Shown piece after piece: positions 8,297 to 16,618 of a stretch of DNA of 64,000 nucleotides. A program made the position numbers and the translations under genes. Numbering within the stretch: position 1 is the first letter of the stretch; every line of letters begins with the position of its first letter. The stretch is from Hyphomicrobiales bacterium (GTDB lineage Bacteria > Pseudomonadota > Alphaproteobacteria > Rhizobiales > Rhizobiaceae): contig UBKJ01000033.1 in NCBI GenBank assembly GCA_900465915.1, forward strand, positions 1-64,000, given 5' to 3'. The notes below the pieces were generated by a model. That model was given only the letters and a program-made list of their open reading frames with translations, did no database searches and was not told the origin of the DNA.

Positions 8297-8719
8297 CTAT
8301 TCGGCTTCCGCCTCGATGCGCTCCATGTCGTCGTCGGAGAGGCCGAAATGATGGCCGATCTCATGGATCAGCACATGGGTGACGATGTCGCCCAGCGTCT
8401 CCTCGTTCTCGGACCAGTAGTCGAGAATGGCGCGGCGGTAGAGCGTGATGCGGTTGGGGCCTTCGCCGGTCTGGATCGAGAAGCGTTCGCCAACGCCGCG
8501 CCCCTCGAACAGGCCGAGCAGGTCGAACGGCGTCTCCAGCCCCATATCCTCGACGATCTGGTCGTCGGGAAAGTCCGATATCTGGATGACGATGTCGCCG
8601 CACAGCGCGCGGAATTCCTCCGGCAGATGCGCATAGGCCTCGATGGCGATGGACTCGATCTCGCCGATCGACGGCGAGAAACGCCCGGCCCAGTCGCCGC
8701 TTTGATCTTCGTGGGCCAT
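8297..8719 (-). CDS. Metallopeptidase-family protein (zincin-like, DUF1025)
   Basis: 140 residues. A C-terminal HEIGHHFGLSDDDMERIE segment gives the HExxHxxG zinc motif, preceded by ITLYRRAILDYWSENEETL. This is the short minimal-gluzincin family common in alphaproteobacteria; no substrate is known. The protein is acidic, with no signal peptide or membrane segment. The ATG at 8719 (MAHEDQSGDW) is preferred to TTG at 8743. It follows leuD (50 bp) on the same strand and may be co-transcribed with it. Confidence 0.85.
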   Translation of the reverse strand: MAHEDQSGDWAGRFSPSIGEIESIAIEAYAHLPEEFRALCGDIVIQISDFPDDQIVEDMGLETPFDLLGLFEGRGVGERFSIQTGEGPNRITLYRRAILDYWSENEETLGDIVTHVLIHEIGHHFGLSDDDMERIEAEAE

Positions 8720-8768
8720 GCCAGCCAGTCGCGTCCCTTTCAAAGCGCTGCGCTTACGCCTGCGGGCC

Positions 8769-9374
8769 TCAGGCCCACGGGCGCTGTTCCGCGTTGCGCT
8801 TCTCGAACGTATCGATGCTTTTCGCCTTTTCCATGGTCAGGCCGATGTCGTCGAGACCGTTCAGCAGGCAATGACGCTTGAAATCGTCGAGGTCGAAGTC
8901 GATCGAGCCGCCATCGGGGCCGTAGATCTTCTTTTCCTGCAGGTCGACGGTCAGCGTGGCGTTGGCGCCGCGCGAGGCGTCGTCCAGCAGCTTTTCGAGG
9001 TTCTCCGGGCTGACCTTGATCGGCAGGATGCCGTTCTTGAAGCAGTTGTTGTAGAAGATGTCGGCGAAGGATGTCGAGATCACGCAACGGACGCCGAAAT
9101 CCAAGAGCGCCCAGGGCGCATGCTCGCGCGAGGAGCCGCAGCCGAAATTGTCGCCGGCGACGATGATCTGCGCGTTGCGATAGGCCGGCTTGTTCAGCAC
9201 GAAATCCGGGTTCTCGGAGCCGTCCTCGTTGAAGCGCATCTCGGCGAAGAGGCCCTTGCCAAGCCCGGTGCGCTTGATCGTCTTCAGGTAATCCTTCGGA
9301 ATGATCATGTCCGTGTCGATGTTGACGATCGGCAAGGGGGCTGCGACGCCGGTGAGCTTGGTGAACTTATCCAT
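8769..9374 (-). CDS. leuD: 3-isopropylmalate dehydratase small subunit
   Basis: Small (swivel-domain) subunit of isopropylmalate isomerase, second step of leucine synthesis, working with LeuC, which is not in this window. 201 residues, normal length. Starts MDKFTKLTGVAAPL, followed by NIDTDMIIPKDYLKTI, and carries the substrate-recognition GDNFGCGSSREHAPWALL motif. Upstream lies a 211-bp gap that contains a large nested palindrome. Confidence 0.97.
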   Translation of the reverse strand: MDKFTKLTGVAAPLPIVNIDTDMIIPKDYLKTIKRTGLGKGLFAEMRFNEDGSENPDFVLNKPAYRNAQIIVAGDNFGCGSSREHAPWALLDFGVRCVISTSFADIFYNNCFKNGILPIKVSPENLEKLLDDASRGANATLTVDLQEKKIYGPDGGSIDFDLDDFKRHCLLNGLDDIGLTMEKAKSIDTFEKRNAEQRPWA

Positions 9375-9502
9375 GTCCTGAACCTGTCGGTTTGGTCTTC
9401 TCTGATTGCAGTCTGGTTTACAGCAGCCTTGCGGAGAGTCAACGTTTCTGGCCGCCCATGCGCGATAGGTCGCAACGCGCCGTCACGCCGGCGTCATGTC
9501 CG

Positions 9503-9583
9503 GTTGCGTTCCTCGCGCATAATCCTGTCCGAAAGGCCTGTCAACCTTTCCGAATTATGCGCGAGGCGCGCCGATAACGCAAC
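9503..9583. repeat. 81-bp nested inverted repeat upstream of leuD
   Basis: Three nested pairs of arms: GTTGCGTT/AACGCAAC (9503-9510, 9576-9583), CCTCGCGCATAAT/ATTATGCGCGAGG (9511-9523, 9554-9566) and GAAAGG/CCTTTC (9531-9536, 9545-9550). The outer and middle arms are contiguous on the left and separated by 9 nt on the right. No T-tract follows on either strand, so it is not a typical terminator. It sits 3 bp past the stop of the Glyoxalase_8 gene and about 130 bp before leuD. It may be an extragenic palindromic repeat or an RNA structure. Confidence 0.85.
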
Positions 9584-9585
9584 GA

Positions 9586-10041
9586 TCAAACGTCGAGCGA
9601 CACATTGCCGGCTTCGCTGCCGGTCAGCCGCCGGCTTTTGCCGTCCGCGCCGAGCACGATGGTGAGCCGCCGCCGCAGCATGGAGAAATGCGGCGAGGTC
9701 ACCACGTCGATGGCCGGCGCGAATTGCAGCGTGACGCGCCACAGATCGGGCTTGATCGTCTCCTCGACGGCGATGATGCGCGCCTCGAAGGGCGTGGCGT
9801 GAAACCGGCCCGTGACGCGCTGGCCGACCCGGTAGGGCGCGGCGCGCTCGTCGGCGGGCGGCGTCTGCGCGCCGTTGGCGGAAAGCGTGTTCCAGTCGCG
9901 GCTGCCGGACTGGCGGGCGACGAGGTCGAGCGCCTTGCCGTGGCTGATATGGAAGCCTTCCTCGCCGAGCGCCTGGCGCAGGCGGCGCGCCTGATGCTTG
10001 AAGTCGGCGGGCGTCCGCCCGACGGTCATGGGAATGGTCAT
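9586..10041 (-). CDS. Glyoxalase_8-domain (glyoxalase superfamily) protein
   Basis: 151 residues. The N-terminal half (about 10-55: HQARRLRQALGEEGFHISHG then ALDLVARQSGSRDWNTLSA) matches the small Glyoxalase_8-type domain, which is mostly helical despite its name. The C-terminal half is a beta-rich unit (RVGQRVTGRFHATPFEARII) of unknown role. No catalytic metal site can be recognised. The ATG at 10041 has AGGAG a few bases upstream; longer in-frame forms lack support. Divergently transcribed from the CoA-ester lyase gene across a 238-bp region. Confidence 0.75.
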   Translation of the reverse strand: MTIPMTVGRTPADFKHQARRLRQALGEEGFHISHGKALDLVARQSGSRDWNTLSANGAQTPPADERAAPYRVGQRVTGRFHATPFEARIIAVEETIKPDLWRVTLQFAPAIDVVTSPHFSMLRRRLTIVLGADGKSRRLTGSEAGNVSLDV

Positions 10042-10279
10042 AATCTTCGCTCCTTGCGTGAGCGGCGTTTTCATGAACGGGGCCCGCATTGCCGTTTCTG
10101 CCGTCACCGGAACAGGAACGCGATTGTCAAAATGCTTCACCAGGGCCCGTGAGGGCTGCGGACGGCGGGCGCATTCGGCCGAGGCTGGAAAATAGGCGGG
10201 CGCCGGCGCGATTTCAAGCCCCCGGCCATCCACGCCGGCGAGACTTGAACACCCGCGCGGTTCGGTGCACAAAGCGGAT

Positions 10280-11167
10280 ATGAAAACAGTCTTCCGTCCC
10301 CGCCGCTCCGCCCTGTTCGTCCCCGCCGCCAACCCCCGCGCGCTGGAGAAGGCGCAGACGCTCGGGGCCGATTGCGTGATCTACGACCTGGAGGATTCCG
10401 TCGCGCCCGACGCCAAGGTTGCGGCGCGCGCGGCGCTGACCAAGCATCTGGCGGCGCAGGCCGACGCGCCCTTCGAGCGGATCGTGCGCGTCAACGCCGC
10501 CGACACGCCATGGGGCAGGGACGATCTCGCCGCCGCGGCCGAAATGGATATCGACGCGGTCCTCCTGCCCAAGGTCCAGCGGCCGCAGGACATGATCGAG
10601 GCGGCGGCCATGCTGGACCGCAAGGACGCCGCGCCCGAGATGCGGCTCTGGGCGATGATCGAAACGCCGGCCGGCATCGTCAATGCGGAGCATATCGCCG
10701 AGCTCGGACACCGTTCGGCGGCGCGGCTCGCCTGTTTCGTGGTGGGGCCGAATGATATCGCGCGCGAGACGGGCCTGCATCCGCTGCCGGGGCGGCCCTA
10801 TCTCGTCCCGTGGCTGATGCGGATCGTGCTGGCCGCCAAGGCCGGCGGGCTGGCGGTGCTCGACGGCGTGTTCAACGATTTCCGCGACGCCGCCGGCTTT
10901 GAAGCCGAATGCGCGCAGGGCGCGGCGATGGGTTTTGACGGCAAGACGCTGATCCATCCCTCGCAGATCGAGCCGGCCATCCGCGCCTTTTCGCCAACCG
11001 AGACGCAGATCGCCGAGGCGCGCGCGGTGGTGGACCTGTTCGCCCGGCCGGAAAACGCCGGCAAGGGCGTGGTTTCGCACGACGGACGCATGGTCGAGCG
11101 GCTGCACCTGACCATGGCCGAAAAGCTGCTCGCCAAGGCGGGCCTGACAAAGGAAGCAACATCATGA
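10280..11167 (+). CDS. CoA-ester lyase, HpcH/HpaI aldolase / CitE-like family
   Basis: 295 residues. TIM-barrel lyase of the citrate-lyase-beta / malyl-CoA-lyase group: RRSALFVPAANPRALEKAQ, the metal-binding LEDSV aspartate/glutamate, the ETPAGI motif (MIETPAGIVNAEHIAEL) and GFDGKTLIHPSQI. Members cleave or condense (S)-citramalyl-, malyl- or methylmalyl-type CoA esters; the exact substrate cannot be read. The gene starts with ATG at 10280 and its stop overlaps the start of a DUF1737 gene by 4 bp. Confidence 0.88.
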   Translation: MKTVFRPRRSALFVPAANPRALEKAQTLGADCVIYDLEDSVAPDAKVAARAALTKHLAAQADAPFERIVRVNAADTPWGRDDLAAAAEMDIDAVLLPKVQRPQDMIEAAAMLDRKDAAPEMRLWAMIETPAGIVNAEHIAELGHRSAARLACFVVGPNDIARETGLHPLPGRPYLVPWLMRIVLAAKAGGLAVLDGVFNDFRDAAGFEAECAQGAAMGFDGKTLIHPSQIEPAIRAFSPTETQIAEARAVVDLFARPENAGKGVVSHDGRMVERLHLTMAEKLLAKAGLTKEATS

Positions 11168-11370
11168 AATTGTATCGTTTCATCACCGGGCCGGACGATT
11201 CCTCGTTCTGCCACCGCGTCACCGCCGCCCTCAACAAGGGCTGGCAGTTGTACGGCTCGCCCACTTACGCCTTCAACGCCGCCACGGGCGTGATGCAATG
11301 CGGCCAGCCGGTGGTGAAGGAAGTGGACGGCGTCGACTACACGCCCGACATCAAGCTTGGAGAATATTAA
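11164..11370 (+). CDS. DUF1737 domain protein
   Basis: 68 residues covering the whole DUF1737 family: YRFITGPDDSSFCHRVTAAL, then NKGWQLYGSPTYAFN and GQPVVKEV. Function unknown; small cytoplasmic protein. ATGA overlap with the CoA-ester lyase gene means the two are almost certainly translated from one message. Confidence 0.9.
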   Translation: MKLYRFITGPDDSSFCHRVTAALNKGWQLYGSPTYAFNAATGVMQCGQPVVKEVDGVDYTPDIKLGEY

Positions 11371-11380
11371 GCGCGGCGCG

Positions 11381-11692
11381 TCAGATCGCGAGGATCACGC
11401 CCGCCGCGATGATGGCCAGCACCATCGCCGCGATCACGGCGTAGGCGTAATCGCGCTCGCGCAGGAAGATCGCCAGCATCAGCGCCACGCGCGCGACCGG
11501 CAGAAGGATGAACATCGCAACGCCGGCCTTCATCACGTCGTATCCGGTCAAGGGAAACGGCGAGGGAGACGGGGCGACAGCCGTCAGGAGAAGGCCGGCG
11601 GCGATCAGGCCGGAGGCGATCCATGTTCCGTACCAAAGCAGCGCCGCGATAAGCTGTTCCCGGCGCTCGAGATTCTCCGCCTCGCGCTTCAT
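11381..11692 (-). CDS. DUF1634 membrane protein
   Basis: 103 residues with about three hydrophobic segments (near 17-35, 52-72, 83-102) and the ERREQLIAALLWYGTWIASG opening typical of DUF1634. It overlaps the TauE/SafE gene by 4 bp (ATGA). DUF1634 proteins are repeatedly found beside TauE/SafE exporters and are presumed accessory subunits; biochemical proof is lacking. Confidence 0.88.
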   Translation of the reverse strand: MKREAENLERREQLIAALLWYGTWIASGLIAAGLLLTAVAPSPSPFPLTGYDVMKAGVAMFILLPVARVALMLAIFLRERDYAYAVIAAMVLAIIAAGVILAI

Positions 11693-12540
11693 GTGGAGCC
11701 TCCTGGAATGTGGACGTCGAAAGCGCTCAGAAGCATCTGCGCCGCCAGCGCGACGAGGACGACGACGAAGAAGATGCGCAGCTTGTCGGCCGGAATCCCC
11801 ATCAGCAGGCGCGCGCCGAGAAGCGCGCCGACGACCGAGCCGAGGGCGATGGGCGCCGCAAGCACGATGTCGATATCGCCGCGCATGAAATAAGCGCCGG
11901 CGCTGGCGGCGGCCGTCACCCCGATCATGAAATTCGACGTGGCGGACGAGACTTTGATGGGAAGCCGCAGGGCGGCGTCCATCGCCGGAATCTTGAGGAC
12001 GCCGGAGCCGATTCCGAGCAGCGCGGAGATCAGGCCGGCCCCGTACATCAGCGCCATTCCGAGCGGGACGCGGCCGACCTGATAAGCCACTTCCCGCCCC
12101 GACGCATGATCGGGAAAGCTGGAATGCAGACGCAAGGCGGTCGCCCAGCTTTTCGCGTTGGGCGCGCTCGCGTCGATCGCCTCGCGCTGGCGCGCCAGCA
12201 TCTGCTGCGCCGAAAGCGCCAGAATGGCCGCGAAAAGCCCATAGAGGACCGAAGTCGGAACTATGCCGATCAGGAAGACGCCGGTCAGCGCGCCGAGCGT
12301 GGTGGCGGTTTCAAGCACGATGGCCAAACGGATGTTTGTAAGCCTGCCTTTCAGGAAAGGCGCCGCGCCGCCGCAGGAACAGGCGATCACCGAAACGATG
12401 CTCGCGCCGATCGCGGCATGGATGTCGACGCCGAAAAGCACGGTGAGAATAGGCACGATAAAAATGCCGCTGGCCATGCCGAGCACGCCGCCAAGGGCGC
12501 TCGCGACGAAGGCGGCCACGAACAGCCATATGCTTTCCAT
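11689..12540 (-). CDS. TauE/SafE family sulfite/organosulfonate exporter
   Basis: 283 residues, about eight membrane segments. Family features: the N-terminal half with GGVLGMASGIFIVPILTVLFG and the second half with GIGSGVLKIPAMDAAL and SNFMIGVTAAASAGAYFMRG. The family exports sulfite, sulfoacetate or related anions; substrate not determinable. First gene of a two-gene unit with DUF1634. It converges with the CoA-ester lyase / DUF1737 unit. Confidence 0.9.
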   Translation of the reverse strand: MESIWLFVAAFVASALGGVLGMASGIFIVPILTVLFGVDIHAAIGASIVSVIACSCGGAAPFLKGRLTNIRLAIVLETATTLGALTGVFLIGIVPTSVLYGLFAAILALSAQQMLARQREAIDASAPNAKSWATALRLHSSFPDHASGREVAYQVGRVPLGMALMYGAGLISALLGIGSGVLKIPAMDAALRLPIKVSSATSNFMIGVTAAASAGAYFMRGDIDIVLAAPIALGSVVGALLGARLLMGIPADKLRIFFVVVLVALAAQMLLSAFDVHIPGGST

Positions 12541-12610
12541 TATTCCGCCTTTGTCACGAACGCTTACGCGGAGGCCAGGCGAAGGCTAGTCCGCCCGGCT
12601 TGCGGTTGGT

Positions 12611-14659
12611 TCAGTTCAATCCGCGCTTTTCGATCATCGCTTCGGGCGAGGGCATCTTGCCGCGGAACGCTTTGTAGAGTTCTTCCGGGTCGCGGCTGCC
12701 GCCGGCGGCGTAGATGTAGCGCTTGAGCTTTTCCGCGAGTTCCGGGTTGAAGGCGTCGCCCGTTTCCTCGAAGGCCGCGAAGGCGTCCGCGTCCAGCACT
12801 TCCGACCACATGTAGGAATAATAGCCCGCCGAATAGCCGTCACCGGAAAACACATGCGTGAAATGCGGCGTGCGGTGACGCATGATGATCGCGTCGGGCA
12901 TGGAGAGCTTTTCCAGCGTCTTCGCCTCGAAGGCCAGCGGATCGGCGATTTTCTCATTGCCGGTGTGGAAGGCCATGTCCACCAGCGCCGAGGCCGTGAA
13001 CTCCACCGTGTTGAAGCCCGCGTTGAAGCTCTTCGCCGACAGCACCTTGTCCAGAAGCGCCTTGGGCATGGCCTCGCCGGTGCGGTGATGCACGGCGTAT
13101 TTCTCCAGCACTTCCGGCACGGTCAGCCAGTGCTCGTAAAGCTGCGAGGGCAGTTCCACGAAATCGCGCGACACGGCGGTGCCGGAGACAGCGGGCCATG
13201 TCACGTCCGACAGAAGCCCATGCAGCGCATGTCCGAATTCGTGGAACAGCGTGCGCGCGTCGTCGAGCGACAGAAGCGCCGGCTCGCCGGCGGCAGGCTT
13301 CGCGAAATTCATGACGTTGTAGATGATCGGCTTCTGCCCGCCGTCGAGCTTGTGGCTCGATTGCAGCGCGCTCATCCATGCGCCGGAGCGCTTCGAGGTG
13401 CGGGCGAAATAATCGCCGAGGAACAGGCCGCGTTCGCCGCCGTCGGCGTTCAATACCTCGAATACCCGCACATCCGGATGCCATGCGGGCACGCCCTTCT
13501 TCTCCACGAAGCGCACGCCGAACAGACGGGTCGCCACATCGAAGGCGGCTTCGATGATCCTGTCCAGTTGCAGATAGGGCTTCAATTCGGCCTCATCGAA
13601 GGCGAAGCGCTCGGCGCGCAGCTTTTCGGCGTAGAAGCGCCAGTCCCACGGCGCGACCTTGTGGTTGCCGCCTTCCGCCGCGATCAGCCGTTCGAGTTCG
13701 GCTTCCTCCTCCGCCGCCTTGGCGCGGGCCTTGTCCCAGACAGGCTCCAGCAGGTCCATCACCGCCGTGGGCGTCTTGGCCATGGTGTCGTCCAGCTTGT
13801 AGGCGGCGAAATTGGCGTAGCCGAGAAGATGCGCCTTGCGCTCGCGCAGCTCCACCATTTCGCGCACGATGTCGCGATTGTCCGTCTCGCCGCCGTTTTC
13901 GCCGCGCTTCGCCCAGGCGCGGAACGCCTGTTCGCGCAAGGCGCGATTCTGCGCGAAAGACAGGAAGGGCTCGACGATGGAGCGCGACAGCGTCACCGCA
14001 TGGGCGTCGGGCCGGCCGCGTTCGGCGGCGGCGCCTTTCATCGCGCTTTTCAGGAAATCGGGCAGGCCGGCGAGATCGGCCTCGTTCTCGATGAAGAGCG
14101 CCCAGCCGGATTCGTCCTTCAACACATTCTGGCCGAAGCGCGCGCCGAGACCGGCGAGCTTTTCGTTGACGCCGGCCAGTTCCGCCTTGCCCGCTTCGTC
14201 GAGCTTCGCGCCGGAGCGGACGAAGCCCTTCCACGTCTTTTCCAGAACGCGTTTGGTCTCGGCGTCGAGATCGAGATGATCGCGGTTTTCATACAGCGCG
14301 TCGATGCGGGCGAAGAGTTTCGGGTCCATCATGACGCGCGAATAATGGCGCGACATTTTCGGCGCGATCTCGCGCTCCAACGTCTGGATGGCGTCGTTGC
14401 TATGCGCGCCGGCGCGCATCCAGAAGATCGCCGAAACGCGATCGAGCGCCTTGCCGGAAAGCTGCAAGGCTTTCAGCGTGTTCTCGATGGTGGGCGTGGC
14501 GGGATCGTCGGCGATGGCCCGCACCTCGGCGAGGTCCTGCGCCAGCGCGGCCTCGAAGGCAGGGCCGAAATCCTCGTCCTTGAAAGCGGTGAAATCCGGC
14601 AGGCCGAGCGGCCCGTTCCATTCGGTCAGGGCGTGATTGAAGGCGGGCGTGTCGGACAT
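12611..14659 (-). CDS. M3 family oligopeptidase (oligopeptidase A / Dcp type)
   Basis: 682-residue cytoplasmic zinc metallopeptidase that degrades short peptides released by ATP-dependent proteases or leader peptides. Helix-rich N-terminal half; catalytic HEFGHALHGLL motif in the last third with the downstream glutamate region; VEFTASALVDMAFH and FSGDGYSAGYYSYMWSEVLD are typical M3A C-terminal blocks. No signal peptide. Whether it corresponds to PrlC/OpdA or to the dipeptidyl carboxypeptidase Dcp cannot be decided. Divergent from the mgtE unit. Confidence 0.95.
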   Translation of the reverse strand: MSDTPAFNHALTEWNGPLGLPDFTAFKDEDFGPAFEAALAQDLAEVRAIADDPATPTIENTLKALQLSGKALDRVSAIFWMRAGAHSNDAIQTLEREIAPKMSRHYSRVMMDPKLFARIDALYENRDHLDLDAETKRVLEKTWKGFVRSGAKLDEAGKAELAGVNEKLAGLGARFGQNVLKDESGWALFIENEADLAGLPDFLKSAMKGAAAERGRPDAHAVTLSRSIVEPFLSFAQNRALREQAFRAWAKRGENGGETDNRDIVREMVELRERKAHLLGYANFAAYKLDDTMAKTPTAVMDLLEPVWDKARAKAAEEEAELERLIAAEGGNHKVAPWDWRFYAEKLRAERFAFDEAELKPYLQLDRIIEAAFDVATRLFGVRFVEKKGVPAWHPDVRVFEVLNADGGERGLFLGDYFARTSKRSGAWMSALQSSHKLDGGQKPIIYNVMNFAKPAAGEPALLSLDDARTLFHEFGHALHGLLSDVTWPAVSGTAVSRDFVELPSQLYEHWLTVPEVLEKYAVHHRTGEAMPKALLDKVLSAKSFNAGFNTVEFTASALVDMAFHTGNEKIADPLAFEAKTLEKLSMPDAIIMRHRTPHFTHVFSGDGYSAGYYSYMWSEVLDADAFAAFEETGDAFNPELAEKLKRYIYAAGGSRDPEELYKAFRGKMPSPEAMIEKRGLN

Positions 14660-14877
14660 GCGGAGACTCCGTGCGAATGAATTGCGTCACGCCAGAAGTA
14701 GGTTCCCGGCGGCGCGGGGGCAAGCTTTTCCGTGCGGCCTCGCGGCTTGCGGCGCAGCCGTCATCCAGCCTTCATGAAATTGATTTAACCGGAGCGCGCC
14801 CAGACGGGAACGCGCATCTTCACAAAAAGCCGTGACCGGTCCGGCCGGGGCTTGACTTTGCGCGTAGCGGGAGGCAC

Positions 14878-15057
14878 ATGGCCAGGGCGTCCCGCAATTT
14901 ACGGGCCGCAAATCTCAACCGGAGCTTTCTCTCTTATGCCCAGCGACAGTCACAGTCGATTGTGTCAGCCGTCAAGGCAGTTCGTGATCTGATCGCTCGC
15001 GGTCGGCTTGCACGATCTGCCTTGGACGGCGGATCGACGGAAAGGCAAGCCAGATGA
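14878..15057 (+). CDS. Short 59-codon ORF overlapping the mgtE start; possible leader
   Basis: ATG at 14878 follows GGGAGG (only 3 bp spacing) and the frame stays open to a TGA at 15055-15057 that overlaps the mgtE ATG (15054) in an ATGA arrangement. The peptide begins MARASRNLRAAN and is basic, Arg/Ser/Ala-rich, without a membrane segment. Its third-codon-position GC is well below that of neighbouring genes, so it may not be a conserved protein. It could be a regulatory leader coupling mgtE translation or a chance open frame. The remaining 14660-14877 holds only promoter-type sequence. Confidence 0.35.
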   Translation: MARASRNLRAANLNRSFLSYAQRQSQSIVSAVKAVRDLIARGRLARSALDGGSTERQAR

Positions 15058-16439
15058 CCCAAAACGACTTCTCCCCGGAAGCGCTCGACGTCGCCGATCT
15101 CCCGGCGGCCGCCATTGCGAGCCGCATCGCCGAGATGCATACCGGCGACGCCGTGGAGCTTATGAACGAGCTGGAGGACGACGAGGCGATCGCCGTCGTC
15201 GGCCAGCTTTCCCATGAAGACGCCATCCGCCTGCTCGACCAGCCGGAACTGCATCGCGCGGTCGAGATTCTCGCCGCCTTGCAGCCCGGCCTGGCCAGCC
15301 TGCTTCTGGACGGCATGTCCGCCGACCGCGCCACCGACGTTTTCCAGGAGCTGGAGGACGGCGACCGCGCGCGGCTGTTCCCCATTTTGGCGCCGGAAAC
15401 CAAGGTCGCGCTGAAGAAGCTCATGGGCTATCCGCCGAACACGGCCGGCAGCCTCATGACCACCGAATTCATCGCCGTGCCGTCGAACTGGACCGTGGCC
15501 GAGACCCTGGCGCATATCCGTCGGGTCGAGCGCACGCGCGAAACCGTCTACGCCATCTATGTGGTCGATCCCAAGAGCCGCGTGCTTCAGGGCGTGGTCA
15601 GCCTGCGCCGTCTCATCATCCGCGAGCCGGAGGAGGGGATTCTCGCCATCGCCCGCGACGAGGAGCCGATCGTCATCGGCCCTCTGACCAGCCGCGAGGA
15701 CGTGGCGCGCCTGTTCCGCAAGCACGACCTTCTGGCCGTGCCGGTGGTGGACGAAAGCCGTCATATCATCGGCATCGTCACCGTCGACGACGTGCTCGAC
15801 GCCATGACCGAGGAAGCCAGCGAGGACGCCTACCGTTTCGGCGGCATGGAGGCGCTGGACAAGCCCTATATGCGCATCGGCTTTCTCGAAATGTTGAAGA
15901 AGCGCGCCGGCTGGCTCGGCATCCTTTTCCTGAGCGAGATGCTGACGGCCAGCGCCATGCAGCATTTCGAGACGGAGCTGGAAAAGGCCATCGTGCTGAC
16001 CCTGTTCATCCCGCTCATCATGTCCTCGGGCGGCAATTCGGGCTCGCAGGCCACCTCGCTCATCATCCGGGCGCTGGCCCTGCGCGAGGTCAAGCTGGGC
16101 GATTGGTGGCGCGTGGCGCTGCGCGAATTGCCGTCGGGCATCGCGCTCGGCGCGTTCCTGGGCTTCATCGGCGTCATCCGCATCACCGTCTGGCAGTTTG
16201 CGGGCTTCTACGATTACGGCCCGCACTGGATGCTGATCGCCGTCACCGTCGGCATGGCGCTGGTCTGCATCGTCACCTTCGGGTCGCTCGCCGGCTCCAT
16301 GCTGCCGTTCCTCTTGCAACGGCTCGGCTTCGATCCCGCCAGCGCCTCCGCGCCCTTCGTGGCGACGCTGGTGGACGTCACCGGACTGGTGATCTATTTC
16401 AGCGTCGCGCTGGTGATTTTGTCCGGAACGCTGCTTTAG
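15054..16439 (+). CDS. mgtE: Magnesium transporter MgtE
   Basis: 461-residue inner-membrane Mg2+ channel. Order of domains: MgtE_N superhelical domain (about 20-125: HTGDAVELMNELEDDEAIAV), two CBS domains (about 135-260; VPVVDESRHIIGIVTVDDVL), connecting helix, then five membrane segments (about 290-461) with SSGGNSGSQATSLIIRALA, the conserved pore/selectivity region. In this family cytosolic Mg2+ bound to the N and CBS domains closes the pore. No strong Shine-Dalgarno precedes the ATG, consistent with coupling to the short ORF it overlaps. Confidence 0.95.
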   Translation: MTQNDFSPEALDVADLPAAAIASRIAEMHTGDAVELMNELEDDEAIAVVGQLSHEDAIRLLDQPELHRAVEILAALQPGLASLLLDGMSADRATDVFQELEDGDRARLFPILAPETKVALKKLMGYPPNTAGSLMTTEFIAVPSNWTVAETLAHIRRVERTRETVYAIYVVDPKSRVLQGVVSLRRLIIREPEEGILAIARDEEPIVIGPLTSREDVARLFRKHDLLAVPVVDESRHIIGIVTVDDVLDAMTEEASEDAYRFGGMEALDKPYMRIGFLEMLKKRAGWLGILFLSEMLTASAMQHFETELEKAIVLTLFIPLIMSSGGNSGSQATSLIIRALALREVKLGDWWRVALRELPSGIALGAFLGFIGVIRITVWQFAGFYDYGPHWMLIAVTVGMALVCIVTFGSLAGSMLPFLLQRLGFDPASASAPFVATLVDVTGLVIYFSVALVILSGTLL

Positions 16440-16503
16440 GCGATAAAACCGTCATCTTGGCGGCTTAAAAACGGCTGGGAAACGGGTTTATTCCGGGTAA
16501 TTG

Positions 16504-16531
16504 AGGGGCGGTTTCGCGCCGCCCCTTTCTT
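16504..16531 (+). terminator. Terminator after mgtE
   Basis: GGGGCGG (16505-16511), short loop, CCGCCCC (16519-16525) followed by TTTCTT. It lies 65 bp after the mgtE stop and before the typA promoter region. Confidence 0.8.
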
Positions 16532-16618
16532 AACGGCGAAAAATCCTGTAAGAGCGCCGCATCGTTTTCCCGCGCATCCATGTTGGCGCGGCTTCCAACC
16601 CATAAAGAAGTGATCCCT

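Noticed and set aside
12854..14680. 608-codon plus-strand frame opposite the M3 peptidase
   Set aside because: The peptidase with its HEFGH motif and family blocks is clearly the coding strand.
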